Positions 1-8,455 are shown, numbered from the stretch's first letter. The stretch: 31,651 nucleotides of DNA from Cytophagia bacterium (GCA_009926405.1 RFOZ01000005.1:1-31651); one strand, 5' to 3'. Notes: generated by a model not told the origin, from the sequence alone. Program-made: numbers and translations.

Positions 1-67
<67 letters not shown>

Positions 68-107
68 TCCTACCTTGCATGTCCCAACGATTGAGTCCGC
101 TGTTCAA

Positions 108-127
108 CCAACCCAAACCAACCCAAA
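108..127 (+). repeat. Two tandem copies of a 10-bp C/A-rich unit in the tuf leader
   Basis: CCAACCCAAA occurs at 108-117 and again, identically, at 118-127, followed by the degenerate CACCCAAAAA. The tRNA-tuf spacer (68-158) is strongly purine/pyrimidine skewed (C and A), should be unstructured as RNA and has no Shine-Dalgarno match. It may be a translation-enhancing leader or chance low complexity. Confidence 0.5.
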
Positions 128-158
128 CACCCAAAAACAAACGTAAAAAACCGTAACC

Positions 159-1346
159 ATGGCAAAGGAAAAATTTGACCGCTCCAAACCCCACGTTAAC
201 ATCGGCACCATTGGCCACGTTGACCACGGGAAAACCACCCTCACCGCCGCTATCACCAAGGTATTGGCCGAAGCCGGTTTGTCAGAAGCTCGTTCTTTTG
301 ACTCAATTGACTCCGCTCCCGAAGAAAAAGAGCGCGGTATTACCATTAACACGGCCCACGTTGAGTATTCAACCGCCAACCGTCACTATGCGCACGTTGA
401 CTGCCCTGGTCACGCTGACTATGTGAAGAACATGGTAACAGGTGCTGCCCAGATGGACGGTGCCATTATTGTTGTTGCGGCTACCGACGGACCAATGCCC
501 CAGACCCGTGAGCACATCCTGCTTGCTCGTCAGGTTGGTGTTCCTGCCCTGGTTGTTTTCATGAACAAAGTTGACATGGTGGATGATCCAGAACTTCTTG
601 AGCTTGTTGAGATGGAAATCCGCGAGCTTTTGAGCTTCTACGAATTCCCAGGGGACGATATCCCCGTCGTTCGTGGTTCAGCCCTTGGAGCCCTTAACGG
701 AGAGCCAAAGTGGGTGCAAACCGTTATCGAGTTGATGGACAAGGTGGATTCTTATATCCAGACCCCACCTCGTATGACCGATCTTCCTTTCTTGATGCCA
801 GTCGAAGACGTGTTTTCGATCACCGGTCGTGGTACCGTTGCGACCGGTCGTATCGAGCGCGGTGTTATCAATTCCGGTGATCCGGTTGATATCATTGGTA
901 TGGGCGCCGAGAACCTTAAGTCCACCGTTACCGGTGTGGAAATGTTCCGTAAGATTTTGGATCGCGGTGAAGCCGGTGATAACACCGGTCTTCTGCTCCG
1001 TGGTATCGAAAAAACCGATATCCGTCGTGGTATGGTTATTTGTAAGCCAGGTTCTGTACAACCTCACCATGAGTTCAAGGCCGAGGTTTACGTCCTGTCC
1101 AAAGAAGAAGGTGGACGTCACACTCCTTTCTTCAATAAGTATCGTCCACAGTTCTATTTCCGTACCACCGACGTTACTGGCGAGATTGCATTGCCAGCCG
1201 GTACCGAAATGGTCATGCCCGGGGACAATATCTCGGTGGTTGTGAAACTGATCTCTCCGATTGCGATGGAGAAGGGTCTTCGTTTTGCGATCCGCGAAGG
1301 TGGCCGCACCGTTGGTGCCGGTCAGGTAACCGAAATCATCGCCTAA
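159..1346 (+). CDS. tuf: Elongation factor Tu
   Basis: EF-Tu is the GTPase that brings aminoacyl-tRNA to the ribosomal A site in the cytoplasm. The 395-residue length is normal. The G domain (about 1-200) shows P-loop GHVDHGKT (19-26), switch I RGITIN with Thr62, DCPGH (81-85, His85 catalytic) and NKVD (136-139). Two beta-barrel domains follow, the second ending in the usual GGRTVGAGQVTEI tail. The ATG start gives the standard MAKEKF N-terminus. There is no Shine-Dalgarno sequence, only a C/A-rich leader. It is preceded by tRNA-Thr and followed by a strong hairpin, then tRNA-Trp and secE, which matches the tufB end of the beta operon cluster. Identification is certain; whether a second tuf copy exists cannot be told from this window. 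Confidence 0.99.
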   Translation: MAKEKFDRSKPHVNIGTIGHVDHGKTTLTAAITKVLAEAGLSEARSFDSIDSAPEEKERGITINTAHVEYSTANRHYAHVDCPGHADYVKNMVTGAAQMDGAIIVVAATDGPMPQTREHILLARQVGVPALVVFMNKVDMVDDPELLELVEMEIRELLSFYEFPGDDIPVVRGSALGALNGEPKWVQTVIELMDKVDSYIQTPPRMTDLPFLMPVEDVFSITGRGTVATGRIERGVINSGDPVDIIGMGAENLKSTVTGVEMFRKILDRGEAGDNTGLLLRGIEKTDIRRGMVICKPGSVQPHHEFKAEVYVLSKEEGGRHTPFFNKYRPQFYFRTTDVTGEIALPAGTEMVMPGDNISVVVKLISPIAMEKGLRFAIREGGRTVGAGQVTEIIA

Positions 1347-1364
1347 TAACAGGGCCGTTAGCGG

Positions 1365-1396
1365 CGAAATCTCCCCGTACCCTCGGGGAGATTTCG
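1365..1396 (+). terminator. Perfect hairpin between tuf and tRNA-Trp, probable terminator or processing stem
   Basis: CGAAATCTCCCC (1365-1376) is perfectly complementary to GGGGAGATTTCG (1385-1396). G1377-C1384 extends the stem to 13 bp with a 6-nt loop. It lies 18 bases after the tuf stop codon and 8 bases before tRNA-Trp. The downstream tract (TTGTCTATAC) is only weakly T-rich, so this may be an inefficient terminator or attenuator, or a processing/stability stem rather than a full stop. Confidence 0.65.
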
Positions 1397-1404
1397 TTGT
1401 CTAT

Positions 1405-1477
1405 ACGGGTGTAGCTCAATTGGCAGAGCGATGGTCTCCAAAACCATAGGCTGGGAGTTCGAGTCTCTCCACCCGTG
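1405..1477 (+). tRNA. trnW: tRNA-Trp (CCA anticodon)
   Basis: Complete cloverleaf of 73 nt. The acceptor strands ACGGGTG (1405-1411) and CACCCGT (1470-1476) pair fully. The anticodon stem ATGGT/ACCAT encloses the loop CTCCAAA with anticodon CCA, and the T-arm GGGAG/CTCTC carries TTCGAGT. The discriminator is G1477. The bases that follow are CTG, so the 3' CCA is not encoded, unlike the tRNA-Thr upstream. A tRNA-Trp between tuf and secE is a common bacterial arrangement. Confidence 0.95.
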
Positions 1478-1520
1478 CTGAAAGAATGTCGCCTGCTTGA
1501 TTGCCCCAAATATCCAAACC

Positions 1521-1715
1521 ATGAATAAACTCATTGCATACGTCAAGGAATCTCGGGAGGAACTGATCCGTAAGGTCAGTTGGCCTACCTGGGAACAATT
1601 GCAGGACTCACTCATGGTGGTTCTGATAGCCTCCTTGTTGTTTTCGCTGCTGATTTACCTGATGGATGTGGGTTTCTCCTCGCTGCTTAGTGCATTTTAT
1701 CATTTGTTTCAATAA
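1521..1715 (+). CDS. secE: Preprotein translocase subunit SecE
   Basis: SecE is the small essential inner-membrane subunit that clamps SecY in the SecYEG translocon. The protein has 64 residues. An amphipathic N-terminal helix contains the family signature around EELIRKVSWPTW (13-24), followed by a single transmembrane helix (about 30-50). The ATG at 1521 gives the conserved short single-TM form. An in-frame upstream start at 1497 would add eight residues with no family precedent and lies right behind tRNA-Trp, so I reject it. It is followed after 41 bp by nusG, the near-universal secE-nusG pair. Confidence 0.96.
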   Translation: MNKLIAYVKESREELIRKVSWPTWEQLQDSLMVVLIASLLFSLLIYLMDVGFSSLLSAFYHLFQ

Positions 1716-1756
1716 ACCGCCGATTGATTCGTCAACGGTTAGACATCGCACAGGAT

Positions 1757-2296
1757 ATGGACTTAAAGTGGTACGTAGTTCGAGCCATTAGCGGCAAGGA
1801 ACGCAAGGCCAAGGAATGCCTGGAATCCGAGATAGCCTATAACGGCATGTCGGACCTGGTTTCCCAGATCCTTATTCCTCTCGAAAAGGTCTTGCAACTC
1901 AAGAATGGTAAGAAAGTTATCAAAGAGCGCAATATTCTTCCGGGTTATATATTGCTTGAGGCTAATCTAACCTTGAACCCGGACCTTGCTTCGGTGATCA
2001 CGCAGACTCCCAATATCATTGGTTTTTTGGGTGGTGAAAATCCAACGCCAATGCGAGAATCCGAGATTAATCGGATGCTTGGCAAGGCCGACCAGGTCGC
2101 CGAACAAGGCGAAACCATGGTGAATCCTTACCGGATGGGCGAATCGGTCAAAGTGATGGATGGGCCATTCAACGAATTCATCGGGGTCATTGAAGAAATA
2201 AATGAAGAGAAGAAAAAGCTCAAGGTAATGGTCAAAATTTTTGGACGCCGCACACCCATTGAGCTCAATTTTACGCAGGTCGAAAAAATCTCATAA
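1757..2296 (+). CDS. nusG: Transcription termination/antitermination protein NusG
   Basis: NusG binds the clamp of RNA polymerase, raises processivity and connects to Rho or to ribosomal S10. The 179 residues comprise an NGN domain (about 3-105, beginning KWYVVRAISGKE and including the ILPGYILLEANL strand) and a C-terminal KOW domain (about 126-172, GESVKVMDGPFNEFIGVIEEI). The ATG at 1757 starts exactly at the conserved NGN beginning. A TTG at 1724 is also in frame but would add eleven unlikely residues. It lies between secE and rplK, as in most bacteria. Confidence 0.97.
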   Translation: MDLKWYVVRAISGKERKAKECLESEIAYNGMSDLVSQILIPLEKVLQLKNGKKVIKERNILPGYILLEANLTLNPDLASVITQTPNIIGFLGGENPTPMRESEINRMLGKADQVAEQGETMVNPYRMGESVKVMDGPFNEFIGVIEEINEEKKKLKVMVKIFGRRTPIELNFTQVEKIS

Positions 2297-2344
2297 GACG
2301 AACTGCCAACCAACGCAATCCAACCACCTCGACAATCAATCACT

Positions 2345-2788
2345 ATGGCCAAGGAAATTTCAGCATTCATCAAGTTGCAGATTAAAGGCGGTGCAGCCAA
2401 TCCAGCTCCGCCGGTAGGACCCGCTTTAGGTTCCAAAGGTGTGAACATTATGGAATTCTGCAAGCAGTTCAACGCAAGAACCCAGGAGAAGGCCGGAAAG
2501 GTATTGCCGGTTGTCATCAGTGTTTATGCCGATAAATCTTTCGACTTCATTGTCAAAGCCCCTCCTGTAGCTGTACAATTGATTGAGGCGTCCAAAGTGT
2601 CCAAAGGCTCTGCGGAGCCCAACCGCAAAAAGGTGGGCCAGGTGACCTGGGAACAGGTTAAAACCATCGCAGAAGATAAGATTCAGGACATGAACGCCTT
2701 CAAGATTGAATCGGCCATGAAAATGGTTGCCGGTACGGCCCGTAGCCTTGGTTTGACCGTCACCGGAACAGCCCCTTGGGAAGTTTAA
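2345..2788 (+). CDS. rplK: 50S ribosomal protein L11
   Basis: L11 forms the GTPase-associated centre with 23S rRNA and contacts elongation factors and RelA-type stringent factors. At 147 residues it has standard length. The N-terminal domain includes the proline-rich PAPPVGPALG segment (about 20-30) and the C-terminal rRNA-binding domain ends in the usual GTARSLGLTV region. ATG start, no Shine-Dalgarno sequence, C/A-rich leader. rplA follows after 19 bp. The short upstream spacer (2297-2344) shows no obvious structured L1-binding leader of the E. coli type. Confidence 0.98.
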   Translation: MAKEISAFIKLQIKGGAANPAPPVGPALGSKGVNIMEFCKQFNARTQEKAGKVLPVVISVYADKSFDFIVKAPPVAVQLIEASKVSKGSAEPNRKKVGQVTWEQVKTIAEDKIQDMNAFKIESAMKMVAGTARSLGLTVTGTAPWEV

Positions 2789-2807
2789 CTTATTAATTGA
2801 AATTATC

Positions 2808-3506
2808 GTGCCTGCACTAACCAAAAACCAAAAGAAGGCCCAAGGCCAGATCGAGGCCGCTAAAGCCTATCGCCTCAACGAAGCCAGCGAACTGGTCAAG
2901 AAGGTGACATTTACCAAGTTTGACGCCTCCGTGGATGTGAACATCCGCCTTGGTGTTGATCCGCGCAAAGCCAATCAAATGGTCCGTGGCATCGTAACGT
3001 TGCCACACGGTACCGGCAAGGTGGCTCGAGTTTTGGTTCTCTGCAATCCCGACAAGGAAGCCGAGGCCAAAGCCGCAGGGGCGGATTTCGTTGGATTGGA
3101 CGAATACATCACCAAGATTGAAGGTGGTTGGACGGATGTGGATGTTATTATAACACAGCCAGGCATCATGGCCAAAGTAGGTCGCCTTGGTCGTGTCTTG
3201 GGTCCACGCGGTTTGATGCCGAACCCCAAAACCGGAACGGTGACCGACGATGTTGCCAAAGCGGTTACGGAAGTCAAAGGCGGAAAAATCGACTTCAAGG
3301 TTGACAAATTCGGTATCGTTCATGCTGGAATCGGACGGGTTTCCTTTTCGCCCAAGCAATTGGAAGAGAACGCCACGGAATTGTTGCAAACCATTGTACG
3401 CCTCAAGCCATCGGCCGCCAAAGGCACGTACATCAAGAGCATTTATCTATCATCGACCATGAGCCCTGGGATTTGCATTGAACCCAAATCCATCCCCGGA
3501 ATCTAA
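2808..3506 (+). CDS. rplA: 50S ribosomal protein L1 (GTG start)
   Basis: L1 builds the mobile L1 stalk that helps release deacylated tRNA from the E site, and in many bacteria it represses its own operon. The 232 residues match the family: VDVNIRLGVDPRKANQMVRG in the first part, the GRLGRVLGPRGLMPNPKTGTV signature in the centre, and a C-terminal IYLSSTMSPGI. The start codon is GTG at 2808, giving MPALTKNQKK; I see no ATG upstream in frame that would fit the family. The C-terminus runs a few residues (EPKSIPGI) past the usual STMGPG end. Confidence 0.98.
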   Translation: MPALTKNQKKAQGQIEAAKAYRLNEASELVKKVTFTKFDASVDVNIRLGVDPRKANQMVRGIVTLPHGTGKVARVLVLCNPDKEAEAKAAGADFVGLDEYITKIEGGWTDVDVIITQPGIMAKVGRLGRVLGPRGLMPNPKTGTVTDDVAKAVTEVKGGKIDFKVDKFGIVHAGIGRVSFSPKQLEENATELLQTIVRLKPSAAKGTYIKSIYLSSTMSPGICIEPKSIPGI

Positions 3507-3540
3507 TCCTTCAAACGACTTATTTAAACTATAGCCTGCG

Positions 3541-4062
3541 ATGACCAGAGTTGAAAAGCGTGAAGCCATTGATGGCCTCGCCACCAAAATAGCTGCCAGC
3601 CCTTTCTTTTACCTGGCGGATGCATCGTCCCTTAACGTTGAGACGATAAACAAATTCCGTCGGCTTTGTTTCCAGCGTGGCGTTGAATTCCGCGTTGTGA
3701 AGAACACCTTGTTGCGCAAAGCCATGGAACAAGTGGGCGAGGGGTACCAAGAATTGTTCCCTACCCTCAAAGGGGCCACCTCCATTCTGATCGCTGAGCA
3801 GGGGAATATCCCAGCTCGTTTGCTCAAGGAATTCCGCAAAGAATCCGACAAGCCTGTCCTAAAGGCTGCCTATATTGATTCGGCCGTTTATGTCGGCGAT
3901 CATCAACTGGATGCTCTGACCAGCATCAAGTCCAAATACGAATTGATTGGCGAATTGGTAGGCCTCCTTCAATCTCCCGCACGCAATGTTGTATCGGCTT
4001 TGCAATCAGGCGGTTCCAAGTTGGGTGGTCTTGTCAAAACCCTGCAATCCAGGGCCGCTTAA
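3541..4062 (+). CDS. rplJ: 50S ribosomal protein L10
   Basis: L10 anchors the L7/L12 dimers to the ribosome and forms the base of the stalk. It has 173 residues with the usual N-terminal rRNA-binding domain (TRVEKREAIDGLATKI, FRVVKNTLLRKAM) and a C-terminal helical tail for L12 dimers. It starts at ATG 34 bp after rplA, leaving no room for the long structured L10 autoregulatory leader known from E. coli. If autoregulation exists here, it must use a different or much shorter site. Confidence 0.97.
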   Translation: MTRVEKREAIDGLATKIAASPFFYLADASSLNVETINKFRRLCFQRGVEFRVVKNTLLRKAMEQVGEGYQELFPTLKGATSILIAEQGNIPARLLKEFRKESDKPVLKAAYIDSAVYVGDHQLDALTSIKSKYELIGELVGLLQSPARNVVSALQSGGSKLGGLVKTLQSRAA

Positions 4063-4132
4063 ACTTTCCCTCGAGCTTCCATTATCTACTTATACAAAAT
4101 CAATTTCATAACAAACCCCAAAAATCACAATC

Positions 4133-4516
4133 ATGGCAGATCTCAAAGCTTTCGCTGAACAATTGGTTAACCTTACTGTCAAAGAGGTTAATGAACTAGC
4201 CACCATCCTCAAGGATGAGTACGGTATTGAACCGGCTGCCGCAGCCGTTGCCATCGCCGGTCCTGCGGCTGGTGGTGGAGATGCACCTGCAGCTGCAGCT
4301 GCTCAGACAGAATTTGACGTCATCCTAAAGGACGCCGGTGCGAACAAGCTGGCTGTTGTTAAGTTGGTGAAAGACCTCACCGGTCTGGGCCTCAAGGAAG
4401 CCAAGGAATTGGTTGACAGCGCTCCCAAGACCGTCAAGGAGAAGTGTCCGAAGGACGAAGCCGATGCCCTCAAATCCAAATTGGAAGAGGCCGGTGCACA
4501 GGTTGAGGTAAAGTAA
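4133..4516 (+). CDS. rplL: 50S ribosomal protein L7/L12
   Basis: L7/L12 is the multicopy stalk protein that recruits and stimulates translational GTPases. It has 127 residues: an N-terminal dimerisation helix pair (about 1-35), an Ala/Gly-rich flexible hinge (about 36-60, AAAAVAIAGPAAGGG), and the globular C-terminal domain with KLAVVKLVKDLTGLGLKEAKELVD, which contacts EF-G and EF-Tu. The 70-bp gap behind rplJ is A-rich and contains no Shine-Dalgarno match. A strong hairpin follows the stop codon. Confidence 0.98.
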   Translation: MADLKAFAEQLVNLTVKEVNELATILKDEYGIEPAAAAVAIAGPAAGGGDAPAAAAAQTEFDVILKDAGANKLAVVKLVKDLTGLGLKEAKELVDSAPKTVKEKCPKDEADALKSKLEEAGAQVEVK

Positions 4517-4533
4517 TTCCTCCCGGCATTGTG

Positions 4534-4572
4534 GGCTGTGGGGGCGAAAACGAGGTTTTCGCTTCCACAGCC
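4534..4572 (+). terminator. 18-bp hairpin between rplL and rpoB, likely attenuator or processing site
   Basis: GGCTGTGG (4534-4541) pairs with CCACAGCC (4565-4572), two G-T wobbles follow, then GCGAAAAC (4544-4551) pairs with GTTTTCGC (4555-4562) around a GAG loop. The tract after it, GTTTGTGTTTTG, is T-rich. In E. coli the same spacer holds a partial attenuator and an RNase III site that set the ratio of ribosomal proteins to RNA polymerase subunits. The position and shape here suggest the same role; which mechanism applies cannot be decided from sequence alone. Confidence 0.75.
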
Positions 4573-4612
4573 GTTTGTGTTTTGATTCGGTATACCTCTA
4601 AATCCCCACCCC

Positions 4613-7600
4613 TTGGCCACCAAAACCACCCCCGAAGGACGTATAACCTTTTCGTCTGTCCTGAATCCTCTGGATTATCCAGATTTCCTGGACATTCAGC
4701 TCAAATCCTTCAAAGACTTTTTCCAGCTGGAGACCCTTCCTGAGCATCGTCAGTACGACGGCTTGTACAGGGTGTTTGCTGAGAATTTCCCGATTTCGGA
4801 TACCCGCAACAATTTTGTTCTGGAATTCCTCGATTATTTCGTGGACCCACCACGTTACAGCATCGAAGAGTGCATCGAGCGGGGTTTGACCTACAATGTT
4901 CCTCTCAAAGCCAAGCTTCGTCTTTCTTGCAATGACAAGGAGCACGAAGACTTTGAAACCATCGAGCAGGAGGTTTATCTGGGTTTAATTCCTTACATGA
5001 CTCCCAAAGGAACCTTTGTTATCAACGGAGCCGAGCGGGTCATTGTGTCGCAGTTGCATCGCTCACCCGGTGTCTTCTTTGGACAAACCCTGCACAGCAA
5101 CGGTTCGAAACTGTATTCGGCCCGTATTATTCCCTTCAAAGGTTCTTGGATTGAATTTGCGACGGATGTTAACAACGTCATGTACGCTTACATCGATCGC
5201 AAAAAGAAGTTTCCGGTAACAACCCTTCTTCGGGCTATTGGTTATACTTCGGACAAGGACATTTTGAACATTTTTGATCTTGCCGATGAAGTGAAAGTTA
5301 GCAAAGCAGCCCTCAAAAAGGTGGTTGGACGTCGTTTCGCCGCCCGTGTTTTGAAGAGCTGGGTTGAGGATTTTGTGGACGAGTCCACCGGGGAAGTACA
5401 GAATATCAGTCGGAACGAGATTTTGATTGAGCGTGATGTCGTTTTGGAAGAATTCATGATTGACACCATCGTTGATGCCGGTGTTAAGAACATTATTCTG
5501 CACAAAGAAGATGTTCTGATTGGAGACTACTCCATCATCTTCAATACCTTGAACAAGGACATCTCCAATTCTGAGACGGAGGCCTTGAACCATATTTACA
5601 AGCAATTACGGAACGCTGATCCACCGGATGATGAATCCGCTCGGCAGATTATCGAGAAATTATTTTTCTCGGATAAGCGCTATGACTTGGGTGAGGTAGG
5701 TCGCTACCGTATCAACCGCAAACTCGGGATGGAAACCTCCACAGAGGTTCGTGTTTTGACGAAGGATGATATTGTAGCTATTGTTAAATATTTGATCCAG
5801 TTGTCCAATTCCAAGGCCGATGTGGATGATATTGACCACTTGAGTAACCGCCGTGTTCGCACGGTTGGAGAGCAATTGTTTGCCCAGTTTGGCGTGGGTC
5901 TGGCCCGTATGGCCCGGACCATCCGTGAACGAATGAATATTCGGGATAACGAAGTCTTTGCCCCGACCGATTTGATTAACGCCCGGACGCTTAGTTCGGT
6001 GATTAATTCTTTTTTCGGGACCAACCAGTTGAGCCAGTTTATGGATCAAACCAATCCGTTGGCCGAAATCACCCACAAGCGGAGAATGTCAGCCCTTGGC
6101 CCCGGTGGTTTATCACGTGAGCGCGCTGGCTTTGAGGTACGGGACGTACACTACACCCACTACGGTCGTTTGTGTACCATCGAAACCCCGGAAGGCCCTA
6201 ACATTGGTTTGATTTCTTCGTTATGCACCCATGCCAAGGTAAACAACATGGGGTTCATTGAGACTCCTTATTGGAAGGTGGACGGAGGAAAAGTAACCCT
6301 GAGTCCTTCGGATAACAAAAACGAAGCAGGGGCTTGGAAGGCAATTTTCCTCAGTGCCGAAGACGAAGACAACCGGACCATTGCCCAAGCAAGTTCCGAC
6401 GTCGATGTTCATGGTCATTTCAAGACCAACCAAGTGAAGGCACGTCTGATGGGCGACTTCCCTACGGTGGATCCCAAGGCCATCGAATACATGGACGTCG
6501 CACCTAATCAAATTGTTGGTATCGCTGCATCGTTGATTCCTTTCTTGGAACACGATGATGCAAACCGCGCCTTGATGGGTTCCAACATGCAGCGTCAAGC
6601 CGTTCCTTTGCTTAGACCCGAGGCTCCCATTGTGGGCACAGGCTTGGAGGGCAAGGTGGCACGCGATTCGCGTGCTATGATCAATGCCGAAGGTTTTGGT
6701 GTGGTCGAGTATGTCGATGCTAACAGCATTGTGGTACGTTATGAACGTTCTTCCGAAGACCGTTTGGTTTCCTTTGCATCCGATGTGCGGACCTACAACC
6801 TCATTAAGTTCCGAAAAACCAACCAATACACTTGTGTTAATCACAAGCCACTGGTTCGCGTTGGCGACAAAGTTCAACCAGGGGATGTTTTGGTCGAAGG
6901 CTACGCTACACAGGCCGGAGAATTGGCCTTGGGTCGTAACCTCAAAGTGGCCTTCATGCCATGGCAGGGTTATAATTTTGAGGATGCCATTGTGATTTCT
7001 GAACGCGTTGTCCGTGAAGATTGGTTCACATCGGTGCACATCGAAGAGTTTGAATTGCAGGTAAGGGATACCAAACGTGGCGAAGAAGAGCTAACCGCTG
7101 ATATCCCCAACGTTTCCGAGGAGGCTACCAAAGACCTGGACGAGAACGGCTTAATTCGTATCGGTGCCGAGGTCCGTGAAGGCGATATTCTCATTGGAAA
7201 AATCACCCCCAAAGGCGAAAGCGATCCTTCACCGGAAGAGAAATTGTTGCGTGCCATCTTTGGTGACAAGGCCGGCGACGTCAAAGACGCTTCCTTGAGG
7301 GTGCCACCTTCGATGACCGGTGTGGTAATCGATAAAAAACTCTTTACCCGCGTTCGTCGTGACAAAACCGGTAAGCAGGAAGAGAAGTTGATGCTGGAGC
7401 GTATTGATCAAGAATTGTCCAAAGAGTCTGCCACTCTACGGACCACCTTGGTTGACAAGTTAATGGAAGTGGCCGAGGGCAAAGTTTCTCAAGGCGTTTT
7501 CAACAAACTCGGTGAAGAGATTATTCCCAAGGGAGTCAAATTCACCCGCAAAGGCTTCAACGAAGTTGATTACGACAAAGTCAACGCCAAAGGCTGGCTT

Positions 7601-8455
7601 ATCGACAAGGAAAAAAGCGAACTTATCGAACGCCTTCACAAAAACTACATGCTTCGTCTCTCGGAGCTTAACGGTGAAGCGAAGCGGCGTAAGTTTAACA
7701 TTCAAGTTGGCGATGAATTACCAGCAGGTATCAATCAATTAGCCAAAATCTATGTTGCCCAAAAGCGCAAGCTGAAGGTGGGTGATAAGATGGCCGGTCG
7801 TCACGGGAACAAAGGGATTGTCGCGCGGATTGTTCGCGATGAGGATATGCCTTTCACAGCCGACGGCAAGCCAGTCGATATTGTTCTGAATCCACTCGGT
7901 GTACCATCGCGTATGAACCTTGGTCAGATTTACGAATCCGTCTTGGCATGGGCCGGTAAAGAATTAGGTGTCAAATTTGCGACCCCAATTTTTGATGGTG
8001 CCAGCTACGATGAGGTGAAGGATTACACTATCAAAGCCGGCATCCCCGAATTGGGAGGTACCCAGCTTTACGATGGTCAAACCGGTATGGCGTTTGACCA
8101 AAAGACCACGGTGGGCGTAATCTACATGCTCAAACTGGGTCACATGGTTGATGACAAAATGCACGCTCGCTCGATCGGGCCTTATTCGCTCATTACGCAG
8201 CAACCCCTGGGCGGTAAGGCTCAGTTTGGTGGACAGCGTTTTGGTGAAATGGAGGTTTGGGCATTGGAGGCCTTTGGTGCATCCAACATTTTGCAGGAAA
8301 TCCTAACCTACAAATCCGATGATATTGTGGGTAGGGCCAAAGCCTACGAAGCCATTGTCAAGGGCGATCCTTTGCCACCGGCCAATATCCCGGAATCCTT
8401 TAATGTTTTGTTGCACGAGCTTCGCGGTTTGTGTTTGGATGTTCAACTCGATTAA
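4613..8455 (+). CDS. rpoB: DNA-directed RNA polymerase subunit beta (TTG start)
   Basis: The beta subunit forms one pincer of RNA polymerase and half of the active site. The 1280 residues are normal for Bacteroidota. The start is TTG at 4613, giving MATKTTPEG before the conserved DYPDFLDIQLKSFKDFF. The rifampicin pocket is wild-type at the classical positions: Asp478, His488 and Ser493 align with E. coli Asp516, His526 and Ser531, so no canonical resistance change is present. Further signatures are CTIETPEGPNIGLI, KMAGRHGNKGIV and the C-terminal GGQRFGEMEVWALEAFGA. It follows the rplL hairpin by about 40 bases and ends 9 bp before rpoC. The weak start codon may lower its translation relative to rplL. 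Confidence 0.98.
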   Translation: MATKTTPEGRITFSSVLNPLDYPDFLDIQLKSFKDFFQLETLPEHRQYDGLYRVFAENFPISDTRNNFVLEFLDYFVDPPRYSIEECIERGLTYNVPLKAKLRLSCNDKEHEDFETIEQEVYLGLIPYMTPKGTFVINGAERVIVSQLHRSPGVFFGQTLHSNGSKLYSARIIPFKGSWIEFATDVNNVMYAYIDRKKKFPVTTLLRAIGYTSDKDILNIFDLADEVKVSKAALKKVVGRRFAARVLKSWVEDFVDESTGEVQNISRNEILIERDVVLEEFMIDTIVDAGVKNIILHKEDVLIGDYSIIFNTLNKDISNSETEALNHIYKQLRNADPPDDESARQIIEKLFFSDKRYDLGEVGRYRINRKLGMETSTEVRVLTKDDIVAIVKYLIQLSNSKADVDDIDHLSNRRVRTVGEQLFAQFGVGLARMARTIRERMNIRDNEVFAPTDLINARTLSSVINSFFGTNQLSQFMDQTNPLAEITHKRRMSALGPGGLSRERAGFEVRDVHYTHYGRLCTIETPEGPNIGLISSLCTHAKVNNMGFIETPYWKVDGGKVTLSPSDNKNEAGAWKAIFLSAEDEDNRTIAQASSDVDVHGHFKTNQVKARLMGDFPTVDPKAIEYMDVAPNQIVGIAASLIPFLEHDDANRALMGSNMQRQAVPLLRPEAPIVGTGLEGKVARDSRAMINAEGFGVVEYVDANSIVVRYERSSEDRLVSFASDVRTYNLIKFRKTNQYTCVNHKPLVRVGDKVQPGDVLVEGYATQAGELALGRNLKVAFMPWQGYNFEDAIVISERVVREDWFTSVHIEEFELQVRDTKRGEEELTADIPNVSEEATKDLDENGLIRIGAEVREGDILIGKITPKGESDPSPEEKLLRAIFGDKAGDVKDASLRVPPSMTGVVIDKKLFTRVRRDKTGKQEEKLMLERIDQELSKESATLRTTLVDKLMEVAEGKVSQGVFNKLGEEIIPKGVKFTRKGFNEVDYDKVNAKGWLIDKEKSELIERLHKNYMLRLSELNGEAKRRKFNIQVGDELPAGINQLAKIYVAQKRKLKVGDKMAGRHGNKGIVARIVRDEDMPFTADGKPVDIVLNPLGVPSRMNLGQIYESVLAWAGKELGVKFATPIFDGASYDEVKDYTIKAGIPELGGTQLYDGQTGMAFDQKTTVGVIYMLKLGHMVDDKMHARSIGPYSLITQQPLGGKAQFGGQRFGEMEVWALEAFGASNILQEILTYKSDDIVGRAKAYEAIVKGDPLPPANIPESFNVLLHELRGLCLDVQLD

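Noticed and set aside
1497..1520. Earlier in-frame start for secE
   Set aside because: It adds eight residues unlike any SecE, and the ATG at 1521 matches the conserved start MNKLIAYVKE.
1724..1756. TTG start for nusG 33 bases upstream
   Set aside because: The ATG at 1757 begins exactly at the conserved NGN domain; the extra eleven residues have no support.
5990..6120. Rifampicin-resistance change in rpoB
   Set aside because: Residues matching E. coli Asp516, His526 and Ser531 are all wild-type (Asp478, His488, Ser493).
6221..7039. Long open frame of 272 codons on the strand opposite rpoB
   Set aside because: It is a shadow of the strongly biased rpoB coding sequence; the translation is rich in Cys and His and shows no known domain.
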